Shown: one piece after another, positions 37,250 to 48,415 of the stretch | How positions within the stretch are numbered: the first letter of the stretch is position 1 | How the letters are laid out: each line of letters opens with the position of its first letter | Assembly: GCA_025331565.1 (NCBI GenBank) | Contig: JAFREQ010000045.1 | Coordinates: 1,860,001-1,924,000, forward strand | Length of the DNA stretch: 64,000 nt | Origin: Holacanthus passer | Lineage: Eukaryota; Chordata; Actinopteri; Pomacanthidae | Direction of reading: 5' to 3' | Position numbers and translations under genes: made by a program | Notes under the pieces: generated by a model | The model's database searches: none | Seen by the model: only the letters and a program-made list of their open reading frames with translations | Told to the model about the DNA's origin: nothing

Positions 37250-37362
37250 TTAGAAGAGTGCTTTGTGTTGGGTTGTGTGAATGGGTAGTCTTTCACCACT
37301 CTTAGTTTTTAATTTCATAACCGTGTAGAAGACAGGAAAAGCTTTTCTCATCACCTCTGGAG

Positions 37363-37680
37363 CAGTGGTTCCCAACTTTTAAATGGAGAACGATACTGAA
37401 CTAAATTTTTATATATTGACAATATTTTTGAGTTCTCATGGCATCGTTTTTTGGAGAAAAAGCCGTAAAAATCCACTGCAAAATCCACAGCAGACAGACA
37501 CAGTTAAAGACTAACATAGTTCAGCATTTAGCAGCTAAAGAGCCAGATATTTCCCTCAGGAGTTGGTGGAGACCAAACACAGAGCTAAAAGAGAGTGAGG
37601 TTACCAGAGACACATATGTGTTTATGATTGATATAATTTGGTTACTGCTCAAACTTTACTCATGAGTTTCAGGAGTTCAA
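37363..37680 (+). mobile_element. hAT-like repeat (CAGTGGTTCCCAAC end)
   Basis: The left end is CAGTGGTTCCCAACTTT, the typical terminus of many vertebrate hAT elements. The interior at 37517-37600 (TTCAGCATTTAGCAGC, AGAGCCAGATATTTCCCTC, GTTGGTGGAGACC) is wording I recognise from a dispersed fish repeat. The right end is not clearly preserved. There is no transposase coding. Confidence 0.65.
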
Positions 37681-39279
37681 CCAAAGAGTGATTTTCTTCT
37701 CATTTTGTTTTTCAATTATTGTTAGAAGCATAAAAAAGGTCAATAATGAACTTATCCCAATCATCAATAATCCAAATCACCTTCGTTCCTGGTGTTTTCA
37801 TGTTCACCTGTATCAATAGATTTACTGGAAGGCTCAAAGAGCGCTTACATTTTTGAAGAGGTCAGTGAGGTTATAATAGAGCATTGTTGGTGCCTCAGCG
37901 TTGTCAGCGATGATTTAACACCGGCATCACAGGACCCACGTGCTCTGCTTAGTCATGACTTCACACCGTCACAGACACTTACTGGATTTCTGAATTCAAT
38001 GAAAGTGATGGAAGACTGGGTGGAAGTGTCATTCTGGCTGAAGATGATTATAATTAATATGTGGAAAATCGCTGCTGAGGTCCATCTGTCACTTATGAAG
38101 GTAATGGTATGAAAAATTACAACAAAATGGAAGATCAGAAAAATTTAATTTGGTTCAAAAAGTGCAGAACTGCAGGTCAGCGTCTTGATCAAAGTGGGAA
38201 TTTTTCTGCTGCAGCTTCGAATAAAAGAGGTCAGGTCAAGAGGCAATCATTTAGCTTTTTGTATTTGATTTGATCTAAACTGGAAAAAGGTCATGTTCTA
38301 TTTAGTTTTAAAAACCTTTGATCTTTGTTGTTTCGGATGATTGACTAAGCTGAAGGTGAGACAGGTGAAGTTTAGAATGAGTCACTGTTGAAAACAATCC
38401 AACACAAACTTTCAGGTAAGTAAAAAAGTAAAGTGATGAAACTTTGTGTCCATCCGCTGCTGAAATTTGTCTCTGGTGAATTCCTGAGTTTCATCACTGA
38501 CCCTCTACCGGCTCATTTCACTGTGGGACACTGTTTGAGGTTTTCATCCCAGTCCCTAAACTGACGAATTTGAAATCTGTGACTGTGCCGTTCTTTGTGC
38601 CCGCGTCAGGTCACATCGACCATTTGATCAATCGTGCTGCGGGTGCTGTCTGGAGGATATATCACTGTGGTAACAGAGTCGGCCATGCTGGACAGTAGAA
38701 GGGAAAGACTGACTCATCACGCTCAATAAAACAAAGAGCAAACAACAAGTGAGTCAGGGATGGATGTGCCGCAGCTATAAATGTCAAAAGCATCATTTCC
38801 CAGCGAGCGAGGCGGTCGGATCACAACAGAGCTCTCCGGGCGGGATGTTGTGACAAAGAATATGTTACAGCCCGCTGACCTCATTATCATTTTCCATAGG
38901 CTACCTGAAAAATGAGGTGATAACAGGTAGATGGAGAGAAGCTTTATATTAACCACAAGCTTGTTTTAAATTATGATGAAATGTACTTTTTAAAGCCTCC
39001 GGTATTCTCATGGATTTAAACACTGTACTGAGCAAAAACTCATTTCTGTGAGATTGACTTTTGTTACCTGGGAACAATCTCACCTCGAGGTCCATTTAGT
39101 AGCTGTGGTGGAGCTTTCAGTCACATCACACAAACGTCCACAGCAGATGGAGTTCAGCTCAGGTTTGATGGAAATGTAGATGCTCGAATTTCTATTTTCC
39201 AAGCACTGAAGTGATGCCAGTTGAGTCAGTGTTGGTTGGGGCTGAAGACTACCATTTCCAGAATAAAAAAGAAATCTGG
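37681..39279. other. unique non-coding sequence, no gene seen
   Basis: A consensus donor (TTTCAG/GTAAGTA at 38415) has no partner with an open frame. 38690-38950 is unique G+C-richer sequence with TGACTCATCACGC and CTCATTATCATTTTCC and may be conserved. No repeats recognised. Confidence 0.35.
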
Positions 39280-39720
39280 GGATGTGGAGGTAGAAAGAAG
39301 TGAATCAGACCTCTGTAGCGGAAACATTAGCCACCAGTAGCACAACACAGCCAAATCTCTTGCAACTAATGGCTACAACCTAACACCATATTACAAATTA
39401 CATGTGAGCAAAAAATTGATATGCAATAGAAGAAATAATAAAAAAGTTTCTTACCATCGACCAAACATTTACTTTTGTCCTCCATGTTTCTGCATATGTG
39501 ACGTCATGGTCAGACAGTCATGTGCCAAATGTTCTGCAGACTTTCCGAGTTGTTCCAAGTTCAGGTGAATTTTTCCAGTCAGGAAACACCACCTGAATGC
39601 AGGATGTGACCAAACTGTAGATGGTTGGGTTGCATTGTGGGTAATGTAGGCGAAAAGGAAGAAGAATAAAAAGCTGAAATCTCTGGTGCTGCTGCATCGA
39701 TTACCACGAGTCGGTTGAGT
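39280..39720. repeat. probable dispersed repeat with GCATTGTGGGTAATGTAGGCG
   Basis: The segment holding CCACCTGAATGCAGGATGTG, TAGATGGTTGGGTTGC and GCATTGTGGGTAATGTAGGCG resembles a fish interspersed repeat I have seen, though I am not certain of its limits. It includes an exact CRE palindrome TGACGTCA (39499-39506). Confidence 0.4.
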
Positions 39721-39769
39721 CTTTTAAGGACTTCTAATCAATCAACATATTCTTAGAGGTCAGACTTCC

Positions 39770-39935
39770 CCTGAGAGACTTTCCTTTAAGAACATTTTAA
39801 TTCTGTAGTTTTATTTGTTTGCACCCCTATTTTATTTAATTTTACTTATGTCTGTTCGATGTCTTGATTGTGTCTTTTATTGTGAAACACTTCTGATCTG
39901 GAAAGGTGTTACATAAATAAACTTTTCTTATTTAT
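39770..39935 (+). mobile_element. retroposon 3' tail remnant
   Basis: TTTTATTGTGAAACACTTCTG, GGAAAGGTGTTACATAAATAAA and a T-rich lead-in match the general form of the conserved 3' end of fish L2/CR1-type LINEs and their SINE partners (an 'aaggtgctatataaataaa' tail). No reverse transcriptase coding remains. The exact family cannot be decided. Confidence 0.5.
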
Positions 39936-41033
39936 GAATATGATATTAAAAAGCTTCAAGAGAATAATAACTGAAGCTGCATTTATTTGTCCTCCTACTG
40001 TGTAAAAGTGGGATAAACTTCAGCAAATGGGAAAAAAATGAGTATTGTTTCTTACTTGAATAAACTCTATAACCATCCTTCTGAGTGTTTGTTGTTCAGC
40101 ATGTATGTGAAGCATGTCTGAACTGTGCTTTTCATGCTTTTGTTTAAGAAAGAGATCTCAAATATCTGTTTGTTTAAAGCTGCGACAGATTGTTTAGGGA
40201 AGGCTGAAATGTTGACATACTTACATCCAGTCGTGTCGCTTCATTTCCCCGCAGCGGCCCACAGTCAGAGCCGACCTTAAGTTTCTTTACCAGAGAAATC
40301 TCTACTTTTAATGATGCGTCGAGCGTTGAAATACAGATTCTCTTGAAGACAGTGAAAGTGTCTGTCTGTGGGAGGTTGATGCTCGTGGGTGTAAAAAAAA
40401 AAAAAATCCCTTCTTTGTTTTTCAATACAGGCCGTTTTAGGAAATTTCAAGCATCAGATGCTATTATAGTGTGTCAAAGGTAAAGCATATACAATGTGTA
40501 GTTCAAGACAGTGTCGTTTAATTCAAAGGAAACAGGTTGTAGGAAACATGTTTTTCCTGGTTGAGTGTCTTCAGCAGTAAAGAGCATGTTTTTGGATGCG
40601 CTGCATATTTGAACGTCTGTTCACTGTTTGTCAACTGTCACAAGAGCTTTACTGCCTGAACCCCCCCCTTCCTTCCTTCTGGTGGCTCGAGGATTTTATT
40701 CCTCTTTTGCACTGTGAGGTGCTCGACCACGTAAAACATAGGATTATTATTTCCAGGATGCTGACGAGATGCACTTCAATTTGATTAAATACCTTTCATT
40801 AAATCTTTTTTACTGGCACACTGATATTTAGATACACTGTACAGAAGAGAGGACAAGACAGAAAAACACTGTTAATCACAAACTCTAAAACAATCAAAGG
40901 CTTTAAGCATAAAAGTGTGTGTGAAATTTGCAATAAATACATTAATAATAATATAAGACAAAACAATCTAAATAGATGTATAAGATGCAAGTAGTCGAGG
41001 TGTGAGTACATTGTTGAAGTGTCTCCTCGAGGT
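39936..41033. other. unique non-coding sequence, no gene seen
   Basis: A13 at 40394-40406 and otherwise AT-rich DNA. 40790-41000 has AATACATTAATAATAATATAAG wording that may be an old repeat. No exon supported. Confidence 0.35.
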
Positions 41034-41061
41034 GGGGGGTTGGGGTGAGGGTGGGAGGGGG
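41034..41061 (+). other. canonical G-quadruplex motif
   Basis: G runs of 6, 4, 3, 3 and 5 are separated by loops TT, TGA, T and A, fitting the (G3+N1-7)4+ pattern with very short loops, which favours a stable parallel quadruplex. There is no adjacent promoter-like feature. Confidence 0.85.
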
Positions 41062-42019
41062 ACGTTGCTGTGTTGTCTCCCTCCTTATATAAAATGGATA
41101 TACATGATGAGGACACTTGTTCATGTAACTGCCTGTTGTTGAATGATACTGTGCTCCAGATAAAAGTATTTCAAACTGTCTCTTCTGTGTGAGCATCACT
41201 CCTTCTGTTTCTCTTTTGGTTTTGGTAGATAGAGGGAGCTACTCTCCTGTAGTTAGCCTGACCCTGAACTTCTGAGTGTGACAGTTGGGTGACATTTCAT
41301 AAAACAGCCGCTTCTCTTTGTGCGTCCCAGTCACACACTTTCCACCCATTTAATTTTATGAAGTAATATGCAGCTCTATCTATCTTTTAAAGCCATTCAT
41401 TACACACTGTATTGGCTTTAAGGTGAATCATTTTATCCCAGCTCCCACAGTGACCTTCCTCCTGTTCAATTTTTAATGAGAGGATATTGGAGGGTCAGCT
41501 ACCGTACATCCTCTCCTGTTTCTACAAGTAGTGGTATTGGCTTTATTTGATTTGAGGACTGTTCAAATGAATGCTCTGTCCGCCAAATGGCCATCTGCTC
41601 TAACCTTGTTTCGTCGACCATAAACAGGCCGGCTCCATCAGTGAAAAAAGGTTCTGGCCAAATATTTGCTGCTCTTCGACCCCATTTAGTTTAGTGTGTT
41701 CTCTGTTTGCATTTCAATGACCCACGGTCAGTGTCAGAACGATGGCACGTGTGTCCCTGACGAGCTGTCCCCTGATAAGACGCCAGCAGATGAGAAAGGG
41801 ACCGAGGCCTTGTGGGATAAGAGCGGGGTGAAGGATGGAGCAAATGCAGACAGGCTGCTGGTTCACACACATATACACACTCCAGCTCTGGTATCAATCT
41901 CCTCACACACATCACACACCCCGCTGCACCGCCAACGAGCTCTCTGATAGCTGCCGCGGTCTTCTCTCAGCTTGTCCCGCTTCCTACCTTTAAGAGCTCG
42001 CACAATATCCTCACTGAAG
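41062..42019. other. unique non-coding sequence, no gene seen
   Basis: 41696-41760 encodes by chance the EGF-like string GQCQNDGTC, but no other cysteines follow. 41560-41690 is unique sequence with GCCATCTGCTC. There is no supported exon. Confidence 0.35.
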
Positions 42020-42190
42020 TGTCAAGAACATGCATCGAGGAGCAATTGTTATTCATTGCTTTATTATCTGAACGGCACTTGTCGATTAAGTAACACCTCC
42101 CACCGCGCGCCTCCTCAGTCAAGCATACTCTGGTGCCTTTAATCCCCAAGCCTCCTAATTATTGCTCATGCAAATCACAGATCAGGGCCC
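42020..42190. promoter_or_regulatory. possible conserved enhancer-like block with octamer
   Basis: Unique sequence containing CAATTGTTATTCATTGC (SOX/homeodomain-like), GTCGATTAAGTAAC, CCTAATTATTGC and an exact POU octamer ATGCAAAT (42168-42175). No repeats and no coding frame. I infer an enhancer. Confidence 0.3.
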
Positions 42191-42878
42191 ACCAAATATT
42201 TTGTGAACGAGAGAGAAAGAAAGAGAGAGTGAGAAAGGATACGAGAATGCATCTGTGCATGCACGGGTGTGTAGCACTTTTTTTTTTCTTCTGAATTGCA
42301 GCAGATATGGAATTAGCTGAGGAGGACGGGATTGTGCGGATTAGGCGGAGAGATTTTACCAAACGCAGGCTCCCTATGTGTAATTCATTTTGGCGTCCTT
42401 GAAATTGCTACTGTGAGAAATTCAGCAGCTGCAACAGCAGCACTGAGAGTCCTCAAATAGGCAGAATCCAGCCCCCCTACAACCACCCACAGCACCACCA
42501 CTCCCACGTTTCTCTGAAGCATGATTGCATGAAGGCCGTTGGGGGTGTGAATGCGATACTTTTTTTTTTTTTTTGTGAATTTTGCAGCTCCCAAATATAT
42601 TTGAGCCTTTGTGGAGAACGGATGACATATCTCACAGTTTGATGCTTCTTAATGTGCGCCCCTAATCCTGTGAAAGTGTGTTGAAGTGTTGGTCCACCCA
42701 AATCACTAAAAACATATTTTCTCACTTAGTTGTAGTGTATCTAGCCACACAGACAGTTTTGGTTTCATCTGCACAGGTTTTCATATATTTTCCACCGAGA
42801 CTTATGCTGCCACCTCATTTTAATGATGGTAAACTGAATTTATATTTGGTGCACGCAACATTAAAAAAATGACAACTG
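42191..42878. other. unique sequence with T runs
   Basis: Contains a GA-rich patch (42208-42235) and T15 at 42560-42574. Short ORFs through the T run read poly-Lys on the minus strand and are artefacts. No exon supported. Confidence 0.4.
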
Positions 42879-43040
42879 GGGAGCACCCCGGTGGCCGAGA
42901 GGTGGCCAACCATGAACCTCAACCTCCCCGGTCCTCATCCAGCTGGGTCCCATCCTCTCTCCTCTCATTTCCTGTTATCTCTCCATTGTTGCTGTCCAAC
43001 AAAGGCATAAATTACCCAAAAAAAGATAATTAAAAAAGAG
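42879..43040 (+). mobile_element. tRNA-derived SINE copy, internally deleted
   Basis: The head GGGGAGCACCCCGGTGGCC resembles the tRNA-related 5' end of a percomorph SINE. It is followed by CCGGTCCTCATCCAGC and the tail CTCATTTCCTGTTATCTCTCC, GTCCAACAAAGGCATAAA and A-rich sequence. The tRNA box B region appears lost or rearranged. It was copied by a LINE reverse transcriptase in trans. Confidence 0.7.
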
Positions 43041-43281
43041 AAAAAATGACAGAGGAGCTCAATGACAGCTTCTCCTTCCAGAAACAATATCTTGGTAACC
43101 CTCGATAATCCACAGACCTCACTGCGGACAGTTTTCATCTGGAACTATTTTCTACCAATGAATAACCGAATAACCAGGGCACTGTTTCTGGAAAGATGCA
43201 TTGCATTGAGATCTTTAGATGTCATTTTCCATGAGCACCACAAGCAAAATTAAATTCACTTTTATTGCATCTGTTTTGCAG

Positions 43282-43325
43282 AAGAATACTGAGGAGGCAG
43301 AGATCTCAAAACAGCAGGAATTAAA
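43282..43325 (+). CDS. candidate short coding exon, unknown gene
   Basis: The acceptor is strong (TTGCATCTGTTTTGCAG). The donor is a consensus (TTAAA followed by GTGAGTAAA at 43326). Only one frame is open, reading KNTEEAEISKQQEL, a charged, coiled-coil-like composition; the other two frames are stopped. It starts at a codon boundary and ends two bases into a codon, so it is phase-compatible with 44569-44631 across a 1243-base intron. At 44 bases it is short, and I do not recognise the protein. Confidence 0.25.
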
Positions 43326-43786
43326 GTGAGTAAAGCTGGATTTATAATTGATGCAAGGAGGTAACAGAAGTCCCACCAGAGATACCTGCAGTGCTTGATC
43401 TCATTTATTAAAAGAACCATCGCAACACTAAATGAATGTATGGTACATGGTCAGGCCGTAGCTTGCTTCTTATATATTCATCATGCAAACACTGTGTTTA
43501 CATTATTGCATTTACTTTGTGATACAGAGAACTGGTATTTCACCTTGTTGCAGTACTGAGGAGGAGACTACTGCAGTACAGCCGCTGTGTTTATGTTGGT
43601 TTAGTGATTGTGTTTGAGCAACATAATAGAGCAGCAAATTATTGATCCTTCAAAAAAATCCACCAGCACTGGAAACTTGTTGGTAGACGAAGCTGACAAA
43701 TCATAGTTACATGCCCTACATGTGCGGTGCATTTATGACTATGCCATAAACTCTTAGACACAGCTATAAATCTCCCTTCAAGGAAC

Positions 43787-44010
43787 AGTTTTACATTTTG
43801 GGAGAGTACGCTTCTTAGCTACCTTGTCAAAAGTTAGATGAATATCAATCAATACCACTCTCATATCTGTCCTTTAAATATGAAGCTACAGGCACCGATG
43901 AACTTTAGAGGTGTAGGTACAGACATGAGACTGGTGTCAATATCCCATCTAACTCAACAAGAAAGTGATTAAGCATCATCCCCAAATTTCAAATTGTTCC
44001 CTTAAGTGGA
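43787..44010. mobile_element. collapsed foldback MITE, GCTTAGCTTA family
   Basis: The left terminal part (CATTTTGGGAGAGTACGCTTC, ATCAATACCACTCTCATATC, AAATATGAAGCTACAGGC) is joined almost directly to the inverted right part (ACAGACATGAGACTGGTGTC, CATCTAACTCAACAAG, CCCCAAATTTCAAATTG). The two ends of the family are kept and the whole interior is lost, leaving a hairpin-forming unit of about 220 bases. Confidence 0.75.
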
Positions 44011-44568
44011 AAAATTGGGTGAACTGACCCTTTAAAGGGCTCGACTCTTCCTGCAGCGTGTCTTCAGTGTGTGCACTCTGAAGAGCCAGAGGCAGAAAAC
44101 AAGCCTCACACAGCAGCTGCATTATAGAAGACAGTGTCAAACATAGCGGTTAGTAGCACAGGCAGCACTGACACACAGCTTGGGGAGTCAGGTGTTCATA
44201 AAACTGTAACATGCACTCATAAAACATTATTGCTCTGCAGTTGGTAGATAAACACTGTTATACTCCCTCTCAAGGCCACTTTGAGAAAAAATTACAGCTT
44301 TTTTTTTTTTCTGAACCAGCGCCCGAAGCAGCATCGTGAACGGTGTCGCCACGAGTCGCAGCTCTGAAAACACATAGATGGATGATGAGGCGCAGGATCG
44401 TCAACATGTCCTCCTCTGCCACACCTCTGACGAGGATCATAAAGTTCCCAGCTGCTGCCGTCCATTCAATAAAAAATAAGGCCGAGAACAAAAGTGTCTC
44501 AGCTTGTGTGAGGTGTAAATTCAGAGCTACCTGTCATGTTTCTCTCTCTCTCTGCTTCTGCTGTGCAG

Positions 44569-44631
44569 GGCGGCCGAGTCCAGAGGGGTCTACTCGAACT
44601 TTACCCAACCCATTACAGCACACAGTGTACA
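44569..44631 (+). CDS. candidate short exon with very strong acceptor
   Basis: A pyrimidine tract of about 30 bases (TTTCTCTCTCTCTCTGC, then TTCTGCTGTGCAG) gives one of the best acceptors in the window. The donor is GTACA followed by GTAAGAGG at 44632. The 63 bases are open in all three frames, so the frame test gives no information. In the phase set by 43282-43325 it reads AAESRGVYSNFTQPITAHSV. It could also be a non-coding exon. No family is recognised. Confidence 0.27.
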
Positions 44632-46439
44632 GTAAGAGGATTATATCACCAATCCCCTGATGTCACTGTAAAGCCACAGAGGCCTTAGCTCATGGTGAAC
44701 CCCCCGCCTCTTCTCCAACCCCTCCTCACCCTCTCCTGTCAGTCTGAACGGTGCCGCCCATCACGATCTGGCAATCGGTTCACAGGTTCAAAACATTTCC
44801 CCCTCAGGCCGGCGATGACAGGAACTTCTGCACATGCTCAGATGCTTGATTCATTCTTTGGCTGTTTGAGTGGCAGAACAACTGACAAACTGCCCACAGG
44901 AAACAAACGGCCATATGGTGTGAGCAAAGGTGCCGTATAAAGCCATCAAGCCATTTGTTCCCTGACAGGGAGGTGCTCCTGTTTGGACTGAGGAGGATAT
45001 CCCCTGGAAATGGCCGTTTTGTCATGTTCAGTCAGCGAGATGAGACGACCACTGACACCGACTGATCATCACACACGCCTTCTACCTCAAGCTTGGCTGG
45101 AGCTGGTTGTCCAACCAAAGTGATCTGCTGTGACCGTTTTCCTCATCAAAATAAACCGATACAATCAGTTCTATTCCAGCAGGTTTCAGGATTCACCCAA
45201 GGGGTCGCAAAATAAATCAGAGGGGCCGTGACTTGATTAACAGGATAAGAAAGCAGAAAAATGAAGCGCACATTTTCCAGCGAGGCGCTCGCGGGCTCAC
45301 ATCAAAGAAAGAATGGCAAAACTGCACACTCATAACTCAGATGCAATCATTTACTTCACTCACTCCCAAAGATTGACGTTCAGCAAACTGCCTTCTTCAG
45401 GATTATTTAGTTTGTTGGAACGTCAATCACTTTTTTCTAGGTGCGCCAAAAAAACATTTCTTTTTTTTTTTTAGACCTTCCTTCTAATCTGTGCTTCTAT
45501 TCTTGGAAATCACTGGATAGTTTTTACAGAGGGTAAAGAATCACCTTTATGGTTGAACACATTGATGTAAGTAACCTGGGATGACAGGAAATATTTGGGA
45601 ACAAGGAAAAAAATTGCTGTTATTTTATGTTTTTATTGTCATCAACAAATCCAATGAGAAGTCCGACAGAAAAGGGGATGCACCAATCTGATATGCTGAA
45701 CTGGACACTGACTTTATTAGATGTGAGCAATTCACAATAAATAGAGTTTATTTTGTTTGTCGATGTCATTATACAATTTCAGTTTTTTGTACCACAGCAG
45801 CCACTGGCCTCATGTTACTTTACATGATAATAAAAACAACAAAATGATTCCAATGTATACAGATTTTAAATTTGGGAAAAGGGGTCGACTGGTATTTGAT
45901 GAGTTTTTGATATTGGCAGAAATATTGGGTTTAATCTGTGTTGGGAGGCAATAATTAGAAACACATTAAAAAACTCGTACTCATATTTTTACATTTGGGA
46001 GACATGACAATGAAGAAATTTCATCTTTTTACCGGCATTTGGTATTTGCACACTTTCTTGTTTTGAAGTGCATTACCCTTCTTGTTTCCCTTCCTTAGGG
46101 AGCGACTGTATTTGCTCGAAAGCTGCTACATCTGCTTGTGTTGTCATTCATCTCTCATACTGGTGGAAACAAAGGCACTGCCAAATCCAAGTGCAGCTCT
46201 TTGTCGCCGTCAATGTCAAAGGCGACAAGCCCCACCAAAGTCATTCTAATTGGTTGTAACTAAATCAATTCTAACTGTGCTCGGACCAGCTGTACTTTTC
46301 CTGTCCAGTCCGGTCCTCTTCAGCACAGACGGCCCTCAAGAATGACGTCTGCCAGGTGACGGAGGTTTTGCAACTCAGCATTTTGGTTGAGGTTAAGTGA
46401 AGGCTGTGCATTGTGCTTTGGGCCCCAGCGTCTGACTCT
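44632..46439. other. unique non-coding sequence, no gene seen
   Basis: At 46079-46090 a strong acceptor (TTGTTTCCCTTCCTTAG) precedes about 170 bases open in all frames, one reading a Ser/Lys-rich tail CSSLSPSMSKATSPTKV before a TAA near 46262. No polyadenylation signal follows closely. I do not call it. 45440-45475 has a T10 run. No repeats recognised. Confidence 0.35.
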
Positions 46440-46760
46440 TACCTGGGATTAAGTCCCTCCATTAGTTAATCACCCTCACACTAAACCTCCTAAGCCCAGC
46501 GCTCGAACAATAGAAAACATCTCGCACAATCAATCAGCATTTTACAACGGTGGTGCTCAGTGAGATCACTCCGGCCGGGCGTTTTATTATTCACATGGGC
46601 GATAAATTGGTCCTCTCTGCTGTGACATCTGCTGAGTTTTATCTCATAGAATAAAGTCTGGCATCCACATGGCAGACATTTTAAGCAAATTACTAAGCAC
46701 ATTCCCCCGCCGGCGTTGATCACTTTATTGTCATTAAAAAGGTTTCGCTGCTTTGATGTC
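46440..46760. promoter_or_regulatory. possible conserved enhancer-like block
   Basis: A long unique stretch with CCATTAGTTAATCACC, AACAATAGAAAAC, AATCAATCAGCATTTTAC, CGTTTTATTATTCAC, GGCGATAAATTGG, AGCAAATTACTAAG and TTATTGTCATTAAAAAGG. The homeodomain, HOX/PBX and SOX-like sites are unusually dense, and there is no open exon. It is one of the better enhancer candidates here, by inference. Confidence 0.3.
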
Positions 46761-48280
46761 AGAGGCGGCAACACTCAGCAGGCAGTAAATGTCCAAACGT
46801 GGAGTGAACACGGTTGCGTAGGTCAGGATAAGACTTTCTGTTCGTTCTAGATAACAGTCCTGTGTCACACAACCATGCTTGACCTGTTGCTCAATTTACC
46901 CAGAGTTCAAAGCAGCGGGGCACTCTGACCAAATCTGGTGGACATCACAACTGCATGAGCTCATCGTATTTGATAATGATTAACGGACTTTCCCCTGATA
47001 TCATGACATATTCGACGTGGAGGTTCACTTGATCCTTTGCTCTATTTTGTGACAGAGAGCATATATTTAGGAGCTTTGCAGTAAATGGTGACGATGCAGC
47101 AGTTTCTGAAGACAGAAATTCATACGACAACAATAAAAAACTGACAAAAAGTGCAAATTCGCTGCAGCATTTCTGAAGTTTAATAACCCCGGAGCTCTGC
47201 TGTGTTCCTGCTGTGCTTTTCCAAGGTGTGAGAGAAAAAGACATGGGAGAGTGTTAACTGTCTTCTGTAGAGCCATTCACAGTCTCTCTACTGCTGGAAA
47301 TGCTGGTGAGGAATTCAGGGAATGCGACTTCTCGGCAGAGATCAAAAGGGTTGAACATTAACTGCGCTGAACTCTTCAGGCCTCCAGTGCTGCTCCCAGG
47401 GACTGCCTCTCAAGTTCAAGGGTCCCGCAGGAGCCCTGTTGAATGCTCAATGTCAATAACAGGTACGTCACATGGAGCGGTTACACGTGAAGCCGCCGGT
47501 CATCCCCTTTCTCCGGCCCCAGCGCCGACCCGCTTCGGCCACACAAACACACATACACTGGGAAATATACGAACGCTCACACACACCTGCCGCTGCCACT
47601 ATGAGGCAGAGCAGGGGTGACTTTCAGAGAGACACAAACACAGAAATAAGCACATTTCTGAGCAAAGCTAGAAATGGTTTTCTGTGAAGGATTAAAGCCG
47701 ACAGAGGACAGAACATGACACACAATCGTTTAAAGGTCTTAATCAGCAGTTTTTCCAGTTATCTAAACTTTGTTTTGCAATGTATTTTGCAAGCGCTGCC
47801 AGGTCTTAACCTGAGGTGACAACTGCTCTTCAACACACCTGCTGCATTTGAGGCCTGCAGGGGTTTGTCCTCGGACACCGTCGATGACACTTTGACGGCA
47901 TCAGTGTCGGACACTTTAAATAAACTCAACTGGGTGCCCCCCATATCTAGGAACTGTCGGAGCAGGCAGCAAATGAGTGAGCCCAAAGATAAATCATCCA
48001 GATTAGAGACCGTAAATAAGTGAACTTTGTACTGAGATGCCTCTGGCCCTTTCAGTCCACCTGCTGACGACAGCTAAAAGCAGTCATTCAGATCTGATTA
48101 GTTAATGAGCAAATTGGAAACAGTTAAATTCAATTTGAACTTTATCTCAGACCAGGACTCCACATAAAAATCAGATGCTTGTACACACAGATACACACAC
48201 ACCCAGCACACACATAATACAGCTGAGGAGGGATTAGTGTCAAACGCTATGACTATTGTACATATAGTATCTCTTTGCAG
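46761..48280. other. unique non-coding sequence, no gene seen
   Basis: Short CA-rich segments lie at about 47545-47590 and 48183-48215. No open splice-bounded frame and no recognised repeat. Confidence 0.4.
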
Positions 48281-48415
48281 AGGCCTTGGCAGAGTTCCCA
48301 GGTAGTAAGCAGCTACTACTGAACAGGACTTTGGGTGGGTGCCATGTTTTGACAGTGAGGGATGGGGACGTCCGTGCAGCAGCTGTGGGTCTCTGTCACA
48401 GGGCAGGAATGGGAG
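48281..48415 (+). CDS. candidate coding exon, unknown gene
   Basis: The acceptor is moderate (AGTATCTCTTTGCAG). The donor is GGGAG followed by GTAAGAGG at 48416. Only one frame is open over the 135 bases: two bases, 44 codons, one base, phase-symmetric like many extracellular-domain exons. It begins ALAEFPGSKQLLLNRTLGG and ends GLCHRAGMG, with one NRT glycosylation-like triplet and two cysteines. No domain is recognised. The two other frames are stopped early. The open length is greater than for the other candidates but still within reach of chance. Confidence 0.22.

Larger units (their letters stand above)
36263..37362. other. unique non-coding sequence with short simple repeats
   Basis: Contains the CA microsatellite and the A19 run listed separately. 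37020-37200 (TGCTGATTAATGGGCGATCG, CTTCATTAGGCC, CTCATTAAGGC) is unique and homeodomain-rich and may be conserved. No exon is supported. Confidence 0.35.

Noticed and set aside
41696..41947. GQCQNDGTC, resembling the core of an EGF-like domain.
   Set aside because: The remaining cysteines of an EGF domain are absent and no splice sites frame it. A nine-residue resemblance is not evidence.
46090..46262. Possible terminal exon with a Ser/Lys-rich end after a strong acceptor.
   Set aside because: All three frames are open over most of it, so openness is uninformative. No polyadenylation signal follows closely.
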